From the NCBI GenBank assembly GCA_030154445.1, contig JAGUQW010000001.1, positions 1 to 34,264 on the forward strand: a DNA stretch of 34,264 nucleotides, read 5' to 3'. Below the pieces are notes generated by a model. The model searched no databases, was not told the origin of the DNA, and was given only the letters and a program-made list of their open reading frames with translations. The stretch is from Spirochaetota bacterium (GTDB lineage Bacteria > Spirochaetota > Brevinematia > Brevinematales > Brevinemataceae). The position numbers and the translations under genes are program-made. Below are positions 18,988 through 26,085 of this stretch, piece by piece (the stretch's first letter is position 1; every line of letters begins with the position of its first letter).

Positions 18988-19326
18988 TCAATGACCTGCT
19001 AGATTATGTCCTAGCTGTTCGCCTGCAATAATATGAAAATGAACATGATTGACTGTTTGTCCACCATGTTGACCATTATTATTTACAATACGATAACCTT
19101 GATTGTCAAGATTATTATCCTGTATAATGATTTTTATTGCTCTCAATAAATGAGCTAGAGTGTTGTCCTCTATATTGTGAAAGTGTTGACAACATTGCTT
19201 GGGAATTATAATAATATGAAACAGTGCAACAGGATGCATATCCTTAAAAGCAAGAACATATTCATCTTCATAAACCCTATCTGCTGGGATAATATTATCT
19301 ACAATAGAACAAAAAATACAACTCAT
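18988..19326 (-). CDS. HIT-family nucleotide hydrolase (HinT-like)
   Basis: This 112-residue cytoplasmic protein hydrolyses purine nucleoside phosphoramidates or related AMP conjugates in characterised homologues. The histidine triad NHVHFHIIAG (H-x-H-x-H) and the typical N-terminus CIFCSIVDNIIPADRVYEDE (with the C-x2-C pair of zinc-binding members) are clear, and length and order match bacterial HinT. AAGGAG lies six bases before the ATG. It heads the unit with rpsU, an arrangement I infer to be one transcript from the promoter at 19402-19430. Confidence 0.93.
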   Translation of the reverse strand: MSCIFCSIVDNIIPADRVYEDEYVLAFKDMHPVALFHIIIIPKQCCQHFHNIEDNTLAHLLRAIKIIIQDNNLDNQGYRIVNNNGQHGGQTVNHVHFHIIAGEQLGHNLAGH

Positions 19327-19348
19327 CGTCTACTCCTTTGTTCTTTTT

Positions 19349-19387
19349 TTAGGTAATTCCATCAGTGATTTTATGCATCACCTCCTT
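19349..19387 (-). promoter_or_regulatory. Leader with full anti-SD complement and tiny ORF
   Basis: The leader of the HIT-rpsU transcript contains AAGGAGGTGAT (19387-19377), an 11-base perfect match to the canonical 16S 3'-end complement, starting only about 8 bases after the predicted transcription start. The only nearby start is ATG 19378, which overlaps it and would give a 9-residue ORF (MHKITDGIT, stop at 19349). GTGAT and ATCAC can pair across GCATAAA, so part of the site can be hidden in a hairpin. It could be a ribosome- or S21-responsive control site, or simply a leader peptide. Confidence 0.45.
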
Positions 19388-19401
19388 CACAAATCAATTT
19401 A

Positions 19402-19430
19402 ATTCTACAACATTTATAGAGAAAAATCAA
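19402..19430 (-). promoter_or_regulatory. Promoter for HIT-rpsU
   Basis: Minus-strand TTGATT (19425-19430), 17-base spacer, TAGAAT (19402-19407). The predicted start is near 19395, giving a leader of about 70 bases. Confidence 0.6.
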
Positions 19431-19487
19431 GTAAATCATTTAATTTTTTATAAAATAATTATTTTATAAATTTATTTGAATATAATC

Positions 19488-19516
19488 TTGACAAGAGATT
19501 AATTATATTTAATAAT
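19488..19516 (+). promoter_or_regulatory. Promoter for the acidic miniprotein
   Basis: Plus-strand perfect TTGACA (19488-19493), 17-base spacer, AATAAT (19511-19516), predicted start near 19523. The leader of about 30 bases ends in a GGAGG SD. Confidence 0.65.
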
Positions 19517-19554
19517 ATATCATAATATTTATAATCACTTTTGGAGGAAGTTAT

Positions 19555-19719
19555 ATGTCTGTACAAGATGATCTAGATAAAAAACAATGGAAACTTTTAG
19601 ATGATGATGATGATGATTTAGATAATAATAAAAAACCATGGAACAATAATGATAAAGAAGAGATTTGGACTGATAATGATGATGATGATGACGACGACTG
19701 GTTAGATTTTGATAAATAA
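19555..19719 (+). CDS. 54-residue Asp-rich miniprotein
   Basis: A short gene with full expression signals: promoter at 19488-19516, GGAGG seven bases before the ATG, and a strong terminator that begins right at the stop. The product starts MSVQDDLDKKQWKLL. Twenty-one of 54 residues are Asp and two are Glu, against seven Lys, so the net charge is about -16. It has two poly-Asp runs (6 and 7 residues), four evenly spread Trp, no Cys, no signal peptide and no hydrophobic segment, so it should be cytoplasmic and disordered. The second Asp run uses both GAT and GAC, so it is not pure triplet slippage. I recognise no family. The pattern recalls acidic nucleic-acid mimics or the acidic tail of RNA polymerase delta, but that is only analogy. 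Confidence 0.75.
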   Translation: MSVQDDLDKKQWKLLDDDDDDLDNNKKPWNNNDKEEIWTDNDDDDDDDWLDFDK

Positions 19720-19750
19720 AAAAAACATCTGGATAATCCAGATGTTTTTT
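19720..19750 (+). terminator. Strong terminator after the acidic miniprotein
   Basis: A 14-bp perfect stem (AAAAAACATCTGGA / TCCAGATGTTTTTT) with a 3-base loop, directly after the TAA. It is also T-rich on the minus strand, so it may shield against transcription from either side. Confidence 0.9.
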
Positions 19751-19799
19751 GTTATATTATACTAAAATAATATTATTATTAACTTGTTCAAAAAAAATA

Positions 19800-20801
19800 T
19801 TAATACAATCTATTAATCAAGTACTCTAATAAGTCATTCCATAATAGTTGATATTCTGATCGAATATTCATTTTTAGAATGATCCCTTCCGCAAATTTTT
19901 TATACGATAACAGATCATTATTAATTGATTCTTGTGCCCCAGAAGATATATATAATTCTTGTATTTTTGTTAGATTATCATCTTTACCGAACAATCCCTT
20001 TGATTGTGGACATCGTTTTAATAATTCCAAACGGCAAAGTGTTTTTTTGTTCTCTCTGATATCACCCCCCGTACTTTTACCTGTTTTATTTTCAGAGATA
20101 TAGTTTAATTCATCGTCTTTAATTTGAAACAATAATCCAGCTAAACGACTAAATTCACTAATATGATTTTGATCTTCTATAGAAGCATTTGCCAAAATCA
20201 TCCCAGATAAGAAAGGTAGGTAAAAAGTATAATTAGCTGTTTTATGTTGAATAATAGTATATATTTCTTCTTTAGATATCTCATTATCCTGAGACGCACG
20301 ATAGATTTCAAAAGCTTGACCCAAGGCTGTTTTAGAAAGTTCTTTGGAAAAGAGTTGTACTAATTTAGAATGATGGTGAAGATAAGAAAACAAATGAAAT
20401 AGTGTAATATCGCCTACACATATTGCTAATGATTGAGCTGTATGTTTAGTATTATGAGAAGAGTTTGCTAAAATTTTTTCATACATTTTATGCATTGAAT
20501 CTTTGTTTCGACGAAAATCATCGTTATCCATAATATCATCATGGATCAATAAAGCTGTTTGTGCTAATTCTATAGCACTAGCTGTTTGAATAACAGATTT
20601 GTCTAGTTTTTTCCCAAAAGATTCTGCAGCAAAACAAACAAAACATGCTCTTAATAATTTGCCTCGAGAGGTATATTCACAAATATTATCTGCTATTTCT
20701 CGAGCATTGGGAAGTTCTAATAAAGCGATATCATTACATTGAGAGGAAATTTCTTTTAAAATACGAGGTTTTAAAGTATCTAAATATTTTTGTAATACCA
20801 T
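19800..20801 (-). CDS. Polyprenyl (trans-isoprenyl) diphosphate synthase
   Basis: This 333-residue enzyme is of the trans-prenyltransferase family, which joins isopentenyl units into geranyl-, farnesyl- or longer diphosphates. The first Asp-rich motif is DDIMD, inside LLIHDDIMDND. The second reads DDELN in QIKDDELNY, with Asn where the last Asp usually is. It is followed by the common GKSTGGDIRENKKTL. The N-terminal GKLLRACFV matches the GKxxRP region, with Ala in place of Pro. An early SD (GAGG, five bases) sets the start. It lies 8 bases after ispH, so it uses the building blocks that IspH makes. The product chain length cannot be read safely. Confidence 0.88.
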   Translation of the reverse strand: MVLQKYLDTLKPRILKEISSQCNDIALLELPNAREIADNICEYTSRGKLLRACFVCFAAESFGKKLDKSVIQTASAIELAQTALLIHDDIMDNDDFRRNKDSMHKMYEKILANSSHNTKHTAQSLAICVGDITLFHLFSYLHHHSKLVQLFSKELSKTALGQAFEIYRASQDNEISKEEIYTIIQHKTANYTFYLPFLSGMILANASIEDQNHISEFSRLAGLLFQIKDDELNYISENKTGKSTGGDIRENKKTLCRLELLKRCPQSKGLFGKDDNLTKIQELYISSGAQESINNDLLSYKKFAEGIILKMNIRSEYQLLWNDLLEYLINRLY

Positions 20802-20809
20802 ACAAGCCT

Positions 20810-21673
20810 CTATATTTTTTCCAGATAATCTACAATTTCTTTTTCAATAAATAATGGTGTTGATGTAGAAGAAACCACTAATACTTTATTTATATTGTTC
20901 CATGACATTCCTTGTTGTTGAAGATGTATCAAATTTTGAATAAAAATAGTATTTTTTGATGCTTTTTTTAAGATAGCGTATAATTTTTTAGAATTAGAAC
21001 TAGTAGGATCTCCTATAACTATAGTGAAATCAACATCTTTCTGTAATTGAATAGATTCTTGTTCTTTATTTTCAGTAATAGAACAAATTGTATCTTTTAC
21101 AGTAATAGGTAGATGAGAAATATTTTGTTGTATCGTTGTACATAATTCTTCAAAAAATTCCCGTGAATGCGTAGTTTGAGAAATAATAAAAATACGCTGA
21201 CACTCTTTAGGAATTACTTTATGATAGTCTTTGATAAAAAGATCCAACTCTATTTTGCTTTCTATTACTAGAAAACATTGAGCATAGCTAACTAAACCTT
21301 GAACCTCTGCATGATCAGCTTTGCCAGAAATAATTACAAAAGAATTATCATTGGCTGCTTTTTCTACATTTTTTTGTACTCTTTTTACAATAGGACAAGT
21401 CAAGTCCTTAAGAACAAATTTGTCAGCAAGTGTTTTTTCTTCATGACGAGAAATACCATGAGTACGAATAACCAAAGTATCTCCTTGAGACAAGCTATCT
21501 ATAGCTACAGAACTAATATTATGTTGTTGAAGCATAGAGATATAATTTTGATTGTGTATCAACGGTCCATGTAAGTTGACTTTATTAGATGTTTCTTTTA
21601 TTTTGAAAACACCATCTTCTGCTCTCTTAACTCCTGGACAAAAACCAGATGTTTTTGGTACAATAACAATCAT
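20810..21673 (-). CDS. ispH: 4-hydroxy-3-methylbut-2-enyl diphosphate reductase
   Basis: This iron-sulfur enzyme does the last step of the MEP pathway, making isopentenyl and dimethylallyl diphosphate. At 287 residues it is slightly short of E. coli IspH (316). The three cluster cysteines are Cys12 (SGFCPGVKRA), Cys93 (LTCPIVKR) and Cys197 (DTICSIT). Substrate contacts are visible: LHGPLIHN, RTHG, H121-A-E123 (HPE in most homologues, so Pro is replaced by Ala), QTTHS and SSNS. The GGAG SD lies within the end of the upstream deaminase gene, with one base between that stop and this ATG, so translation is coupled. It shares an operon with the prenyl synthase downstream. Confidence 0.95.
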   Translation of the reverse strand: MIVIVPKTSGFCPGVKRAEDGVFKIKETSNKVNLHGPLIHNQNYISMLQQHNISSVAIDSLSQGDTLVIRTHGISRHEEKTLADKFVLKDLTCPIVKRVQKNVEKAANDNSFVIISGKADHAEVQGLVSYAQCFLVIESKIELDLFIKDYHKVIPKECQRIFIISQTTHSREFFEELCTTIQQNISHLPITVKDTICSITENKEQESIQLQKDVDFTIVIGDPTSSNSKKLYAILKKASKNTIFIQNLIHLQQQGMSWNNINKVLVVSSTSTPLFIEKEIVDYLEKI

Positions 21674-21674
21674 T

Positions 21675-22133
21675 TTATTTCTCCAACAATAATTCTAATT
21701 TTATTAGTTCAATACCAGCTTTAGCACAGAATTCTTGAGAATATGAATTTGATTTATCATAAGGATTCAAATAAATGATTTTTTTAATTCCAGCAACAAC
21801 ACTTGATTTGATACAATTTTGACACGGTTGTAATGTTGTATATAGGACAGATTCATCGACAGATATACCTTCACGAGCAGCCCATAAAAGAGCATTCATC
21901 TCAGCATGAATAGTAGTGTTTTCGGAAAAAATATGATGTGCCTCTCTCTCCGTAGGATCTCCACAAAAATGATCTGAACAATCTTCAGGGAAACCAGAAG
22001 GAGTACCATTATAGCCATGAGAAATGATTCTATCATTCTTTACAATAACAGCTCCTACTTGAAAATAAGTGCATTTCGATGCTTTAGCAGTCACTAAAGC
22101 GTGTTCCATAAAGTATTGATCTCTATTATACAT
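21675..22133 (-). CDS. dCMP deaminase (ComEB-like)
   Basis: This 152-residue zinc enzyme should convert dCMP to dUMP for thymidylate supply. The catalytic TIHAEMNAL (His ligand and proton-shuttling Glu) and the zinc ligands in LQPCQNCIKS are intact. VGAVIVKNDRIISHGYNGTP and the Cys-containing insert DCSDHFCGDPTEREAHH are typical of the dCMP deaminase subgroup rather than plain cytidine deaminases. AAGGG lies about seven bases before the ATG. It is first in the unit with ispH and the prenyl synthase. Only 37 bases separate it from the tRNA terminator, with no clear promoter there, so it may depend on read-through from the tRNA-Val promoter. Confidence 0.9.
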   Translation of the reverse strand: MYNRDQYFMEHALVTAKASKCTYFQVGAVIVKNDRIISHGYNGTPSGFPEDCSDHFCGDPTEREAHHIFSENTTIHAEMNALLWAAREGISVDESVLYTTLQPCQNCIKSSVVAGIKKIIYLNPYDKSNSYSQEFCAKAGIELIKLELLLEK

Positions 22134-22170
22134 TTGCTAACCCTTCATTGATAACATGATATTAAAATAT

Positions 22171-22198
22171 AAAAAAAAGAGAACTATATAGCTCTCTT
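22171..22198 (-). terminator. Hairpin with T tract after tRNA-Val
   Basis: On the minus strand, AAGAGA and CTATATAG / TCTCTT form a long stem with one mismatch, followed by eight T. It starts about ten bases past the tRNA 3' end and lies just upstream of the deaminase gene, so it may act as an attenuator. Confidence 0.8.
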
Positions 22199-22207
22199 AT
22201 GTTGTAT

Positions 22208-22281
22208 TGGGTAATAACGGATTCGAACCATTGACCCCCTGCATGTCGAGCAGGTGCTCTAACCAACTGAGCTAATCACCC
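22208..22281 (-). tRNA. tRNA-Val (anticodon GAC)
   Basis: A 74-base cloverleaf on the minus strand. The acceptor stem GGGTGAT / ATTACCC has one G-T pair. The D stem is GCTC / GAGC with loop AGTTGGTTA. The anticodon stem is CCTGC / GCAGG with loop TCGACAT. The variable loop is GGGTC, the T arm is AATGG-TTCGAAT-CCGTT, and the discriminator is A. The anticodon at positions 34-36 is GAC, which reads GUU and GUC valine codons. CCA is not encoded. Base 33 is C where nearly all tRNAs have U. It has its own promoter (22302-22330) and terminator. Confidence 0.9.
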
Positions 22282-22301
22282 TTTTTTAATTAATAGAAAT
22301 A

Positions 22302-22330
22302 ATTATAACATATCACTAAAAAAAAATCAA
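22302..22330 (-). promoter_or_regulatory. tRNA-Val promoter
   Basis: Minus-strand TTGATT (22325-22330), 17-base spacer with a T tract, TATAAT (22302-22307). The predicted start is near 22295, about 14 bases before the mature tRNA. Confidence 0.7.
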
Positions 22331-22410
22331 TTAAAATAGTAAGTTTATTTAAGATTACCTATAATATATCCGAAATATTTAAATACTTAAAGTGTCTTAA
22401 TAACAATTTG

Positions 22411-22426
22411 TAGTTATGCATAACTA
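22411..22426. promoter_or_regulatory. 16-bp perfect palindrome in the tRNA-lipoprotein gap
   Basis: TAGTTATGCATAACTA is a perfect, loop-free palindrome, 50 bases upstream of the -35 box at 22476. It is shaped like a dimeric repressor or activator site. The rest of the 324-base gap (22282-22605) holds only the divergent promoters of tRNA-Val and the lipoprotein; I see no gene in it. Confidence 0.4.
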
Positions 22427-22475
22427 AATAAAATCATACTACAATTAGTCATCATTATATTTTTATATAAAACTA

Positions 22476-22504
22476 TTGATTATTATATAAAAAAAATGTA
22501 TAAT
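22476..22504 (+). promoter_or_regulatory. Lipoprotein promoter
   Basis: Plus-strand TTGATT (22476-22481), 17-base spacer, perfect TATAAT (22499-22504). It leaves a leader of about 95 very AT-rich bases. Confidence 0.65.
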
Positions 22505-22605
22505 AACTTATATTTTAGTATATTTTTTTCTATTTTATTAATAGAAAATTTGATTATAGTAAATTAAAAATAAAATTATATAGTATTTTAGATGGAGGTC
22601 TTATT

Positions 22606-23124
22606 ATGTCAAAGAAATTTACCAACCCATTACTAATGATAATAACAATCATTTTACTAAGTGCCTGTAAAACAGTAGATAAATCTGTAGAAAAGATGGT
22701 ATTCCAACGCCAGTCAGCACCCATTAAACAAAGTGATCCTCACAAAAACTCATTTATTAGAGATATACAGGGTACTTATGAAATGATAGATGGTAAAACA
22801 TTTACAGTAGATGGATCTGGATTTTTCAAATTAGGTGAAACTGAATTTTTCTTACAAGAAGTTCTTAATGGATCACAAGCTGTGTACGCATCTGCAGAGC
22901 CTTCTATAAATAGTAGAAAGAAAGTCTACACTTATCATGGAATTGTAAATACAGGAAAAAGACTCTTAAGCGTTGCTCATAAAGCACCTTCTGATAATAC
23001 CCGTCTTCTTACAAAAAAAGACACAGAATATGCATGGGAAGTAAATACATTCCAAGCCGAAAATATCAATTGGGAATCTGGATTTTCAACACCATTTGCA
23101 ACAAAAGTAGATCTAAAAAGATAA
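22606..23124 (+). CDS. Predicted lipoprotein of unknown function
   Basis: This 172-residue protein has a type II signal peptide: a basic start (MSKKF), a hydrophobic core, and the lipobox LLSAC with Cys21 as the lipid-bearing residue. The mature part opens with a Lys/Ser-rich linker and then a compact beta-looking domain (GTYEMIDGKTFTVDGSGFFK, and later KVYTYHGIVNTGKRLLSVAH). I know no family for it. GGAGG about 8 bases upstream sets the start. It has a strong promoter and a hairpin after the stop. The M23 peptidase gene follows after 111 bases without a clear promoter of its own, so the two may be expressed together. Confidence 0.75.
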   Translation: MSKKFTNPLLMIITIILLSACKTVDKSVEKMVFQRQSAPIKQSDPHKNSFIRDIQGTYEMIDGKTFTVDGSGFFKLGETEFFLQEVLNGSQAVYASAEPSINSRKKVYTYHGIVNTGKRLLSVAHKAPSDNTRLLTKKDTEYAWEVNTFQAENINWESGFSTPFATKVDLKR

Positions 23125-23156
23125 TTTTTTTTTATTAAACTTATATTATATACAAG

Positions 23157-23192
23157 ATAAGGCTATAACTATCTATTTAGTTATAGCCTTAT
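23157..23192 (+). terminator. Hairpin after the lipoprotein gene
   Basis: A perfect 15-bp stem (ATAAGGCTATAACTA / TAGTTATAGCCTTAT) with a 6-base loop but no long T tract after it. It may stop only part of the transcription, letting some through to the M23 gene. Confidence 0.65.
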
Positions 23193-23235
23193 TGATATCT
23201 AACTCTTAATCATTTTTTTTTAAGGATACTTTGTT

Positions 23236-24579
23236 ATGACTATTTCTCGTATTATCATATTATGTATAGCGCTCCTACCAATTTTTACTTACAGTATATC
23301 CCTTCCATTAACAATTAATAATTGGGGGAAAGTCCAAGCATTTAATTGGAATGGTATAACTCCGCTAGCACTAGATATCAAAATAGGGAAATATTACGAA
23401 TTAGCAATTATTCTTCCTAATAAAAAAAAGATATCTCTAAAAAAAGATATCTCTAAAAATATGGAAAATGAAAATCAATATATTTTTTATCTCGAAGATA
23501 CTTCTATTTTAAATTCTATTAATAATTTTAATCTTCAAATTATTAATACAAAAAAATCATGGCCTCTAAATTCTTCTATCACTAAAATCACTAAAAAAAC
23601 TTCTCCACCAAAACTATCTCTAATTTCTGCATCTGACTCTGTAGAACATGGGGGGGCAGGATTAGTAGTAATAGAAAGTGAAAAATATAACAATTTAAGT
23701 ACGCTAGCATTTCTAGATGAAAATAATATTGCTTTTTATCCTCAAACATTTCAAAAAGATGGTTTCTATACTATTTTATTTGCTTGGTACACAGATCATT
23801 CAACTAAATGGACTAATCAATACATATTAGCAATGGATAAAGCTGGTAATACCAATACATTGATATTATCTAAAGTAACTCCTCGAAGTAGAAAATATAA
23901 ACAAAGTGTTATTAATTTACCAAAAGATTATGCCAAACAAAAAGCAAAAGAACTAGAATTATCCAAAGAACAAGCTGCAAAACTTGAAGGTAATATAACA
24001 GAAATTAATAAAATTCTAGCACAACAACGAACTTTTGAACGTTGGAATAAAACTAGAACATCTTTTTCAGAAAATGCTAAAAAAATTATTAAAAAACCTC
24101 TCATATTTTCAAAACCAGCTCTTCCAATGAGTAATGCTATCACTACTGCTACTTATGGGGATCAACGTAAATATTTTTATCAAAAAAAACAAGTCCGTAC
24201 TTCTGTACATCGAGGACTCGATTATGCTTCTTATAAAAACACACCTATATACGCTTTGCTCGATGGAACTATTATATATGCCGATTGGTATAGTGGAAAT
24301 GGGAAATCTGTTATTATTGATCATGGATTAAATACCTATTCTCTTTATGCTCATAATTCAAAAATATTAGTCACAGAAGGGCAAAAAGTTAAGGCTGGTA
24401 CTCAGATATCTATCAGTGGCACAACGGGTCAATCTACAGGAGATCATTTGCATCTATCTATATTTATTCAAGGGATGTTCGTTGAGCCTAAAGAATGGAT
24501 TACAGCAAATTCTATCGATAAAATTTTTCATAAACCTCTAAAAGAAGCTAGCGAGTATATCAAAAATATTACTAATTAA
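23236..24579 (+). CDS. Exported M23 (LytM-type) metallopeptidase
   Basis: This 447-residue protein is a predicted cell-wall endopeptidase. It has a signal peptide (MTISRIIILCIALLPIFTYS), a long beta-rich N-terminal region, a Lys/Glu/Gln helical linker (~230-265), and an M23 domain from ~300. The zinc ligands are intact: H325-x3-D329 (HRGLDY) and H406 in DHLHLS, with catalytic His373 (YAH) and His404. It therefore looks like an active enzyme rather than an EnvC-style regulator. Common companion phrases GTIIYADW, VIIDHGLNTYSLYAH and GTTGQSTGDHLH are all present. AAGGA lies nine bases before the ATG. It ends at the bidirectional terminator 24605-24642. It is likely periplasmic and acts on diaminopimelate-type peptidoglycan. 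Confidence 0.93.
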   Translation: MTISRIIILCIALLPIFTYSISLPLTINNWGKVQAFNWNGITPLALDIKIGKYYELAIILPNKKKISLKKDISKNMENENQYIFYLEDTSILNSINNFNLQIINTKKSWPLNSSITKITKKTSPPKLSLISASDSVEHGGAGLVVIESEKYNNLSTLAFLDENNIAFYPQTFQKDGFYTILFAWYTDHSTKWTNQYILAMDKAGNTNTLILSKVTPRSRKYKQSVINLPKDYAKQKAKELELSKEQAAKLEGNITEINKILAQQRTFERWNKTRTSFSENAKKIIKKPLIFSKPALPMSNAITTATYGDQRKYFYQKKQVRTSVHRGLDYASYKNTPIYALLDGTIIYADWYSGNGKSVIIDHGLNTYSLYAHNSKILVTEGQKVKAGTQISISGTTGQSTGDHLHLSIFIQGMFVEPKEWITANSIDKIFHKPLKEASEYIKNITN

Positions 24580-24604
24580 TTTTATAAATATCATAATTAT
24601 AACA

Positions 24605-24642
24605 AAAAAAAGATCTCTCTATAAATAGGGAGATCTTTTTTA
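24605..24642. terminator. Bidirectional terminator
   Basis: Stem AGATCTC...GAGATCT with extra inner pairs, flanked by A and T runs. It lies between the M23 gene (plus) and the convergent ThrC-like gene (minus). Confidence 0.85.
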
Positions 24643-24651
24643 ATGACTAAT

Positions 24652-25815
24652 TTATAAAATATCTTTTTGTGTAAAAGGTTTTAAAGATGCTTTTTGTATT
24701 GGTAAAGAAGGATTTACCGCATCAAATATAAGTACATGTTCTGATAAATCTTGAGATAATTTATACCCTGTTAAAGCAAATTTTGTTGCTTCAATGTCAG
24801 TTTTTTGTTTGAATTCTTCAAGTACAGATTCGTAATATGATTTGGTAGCAAACTGTGATTTGAATTTGGATTGAATTGATTGTAATGTTTTGAAATCTAC
24901 TTTAAAAGATCCATGTTGTGCTAATTCTTTTTTCCAAAACACTACTTTTTCGGAAGATCCTCGGGCTGCTTCAAATAACATTCTATCTAAGGAAATTTCT
25001 AATTTCTCATAAGCTACGAGATCATTGATTTTAAATTCTCCTTTATCAAGAAAATTGTGAACCATTCTATGTTCTGTAGAAATAGCATAAATATTTTTAA
25101 TAGGGAATTTAGATTTTGACAAATAATAAGCAGCTAATACATATTCCATATTATCAGCAGGAATCACTAAACTCACTATATCATTATAAAAGCGTTGTCT
25201 TTTTTCTTCTGTAGCATGCAAGGCTTCTATCATCGTCGCTATATGACCTACAATACGAAAAATATTTTTCTGATCACAATACAAACTTTGTTGTTTTAAT
25301 AACTGTTCCTTAAGAGTTTTATCTGTTGTATCAATAGAAAAAATATTAGTATTTTCTGTTTCAAGGGGCGTACCATTTGTATTATCTAAAGGGATCAGAA
25401 TATTTTTTTTTTCTAAAGAAAAAGCTTGTTGAAACGCAATTCCTGTATCATCTCCATTAGCTAAAAAATATAAATTTTTATTCATTTCTTCAGGAAGAAA
25501 ATTTTCAAATAATCCTGCCAGTAATAATTCCGCTAATAATGATAAGTGATTTTTTGGACGCCATACAGAACAATTAGTAGAAATACTATGCAAAGTCCCA
25601 ATATTATTAGAAATAATAGGTAATACATCTTTTAATTTTGGATGTTGATCTGTATAAGCAGCTACAACCTCATGCAGACGAAGTGCATAGTCTCTTTCCA
25701 TAACAATTTCAGGATCAATAAGAGGCACTCTATCGGGAGTGTATGCTAATTTCCCATTTAAAACTCCCATAAAAGTTCTAAATCCTTCAGCTCCATAGAT
25801 AGATAAATAACGCAT
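24652..25815 (-). CDS. Threonine synthase-like protein with degraded active site
   Basis: This 387-residue protein follows the order of threonine synthase (ThrC) from end to end. It opens with RYLSIYG and MGVLNGKLAYTPD, as in ThrC's first strand. FLANGDDTGIAFQQAF (117-132) lines up with TATSGDTGAAVAHAF. LVIPADNMEYVLAAYYLSKS (216-235) lines up with VVSVPSGNFGDLTAGLLAKS. NIYAISTEHRMVHNFLDKGE matches the next block. Key residues differ: the GNFG phosphate loop is DNME (221-224), the SGDTG loop has lost Ser-Gly, and the TLAFKDF lysine region reads SVWRPKNHL, with Lys88 the only candidate for PLP. It is shorter than ThrC (428). It may be a pseudo-enzyme or have a new role. AGGAG lies five bases before the ATG; the promoter is at 25842-25870. 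Confidence 0.6.
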   Translation of the reverse strand: MRYLSIYGAEGFRTFMGVLNGKLAYTPDRVPLIDPEIVMERDYALRLHEVVAAYTDQHPKLKDVLPIISNNIGTLHSISTNCSVWRPKNHLSLLAELLLAGLFENFLPEEMNKNLYFLANGDDTGIAFQQAFSLEKKNILIPLDNTNGTPLETENTNIFSIDTTDKTLKEQLLKQQSLYCDQKNIFRIVGHIATMIEALHATEEKRQRFYNDIVSLVIPADNMEYVLAAYYLSKSKFPIKNIYAISTEHRMVHNFLDKGEFKINDLVAYEKLEISLDRMLFEAARGSSEKVVFWKKELAQHGSFKVDFKTLQSIQSKFKSQFATKSYYESVLEEFKQKTDIEATKFALTGYKLSQDLSEHVLIFDAVNPSLPIQKASLKPFTQKDIL

Positions 25816-25841
25816 AAGATCTCCTAAAATAAATACAATAT

Positions 25842-25870
25842 ATTATTACAGATAAAACATTTAAAATCAA
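25842..25870 (-). promoter_or_regulatory. Promoter for the ThrC-like gene
   Basis: Minus-strand TTGATT (25865-25870), 17-base spacer, AATAAT (25842-25847), about 20 bases before the SD region. Confidence 0.5.
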
Positions 25871-25945
25871 GATAAAAAAATAATTTGTTATAATATTTTA
25901 TGAACATATCTAATAAAATTGTCTAAAAATAACATAAAAAATGTA

Positions 25946-25975
25946 TTGACAAAAAAGCAATATTAGTTATATAAT
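25946..25975 (+). promoter_or_regulatory. rny promoter
   Basis: Plus-strand perfect TTGACA (25946-25951), 18-base spacer, perfect TATAAT (25970-25975). The leader is about 105 bases and includes a possible 10-codon ORF (ATG 26016, stop ending 26048, MGIIFLINQF). Its GAGG SD is 13 bases away, so its translation is doubtful. Confidence 0.7.
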
Positions 25976-26085
25976 ATTACAACATATATCATTTATATGA
26001 GGTTATAAAAATACTATGGGCATTATATTTTTAATTAACCAATTTTAGAAAAACAATAACATTACTGTCAAATTATGGAGAACTT

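Noticed and set aside
22606-24579. Phage lysis or prophage module (lipoprotein plus M23 peptidase)
   Set aside because: There are no phage structural, integrase or holin genes around; the peptidase has a normal signal peptide and the neighbours are housekeeping genes.
26016-26048. 10-codon leader peptide before rny
   Set aside because: Its GAGG is 13 bases away, too far for efficient initiation; I mention it only in the promoter entry.
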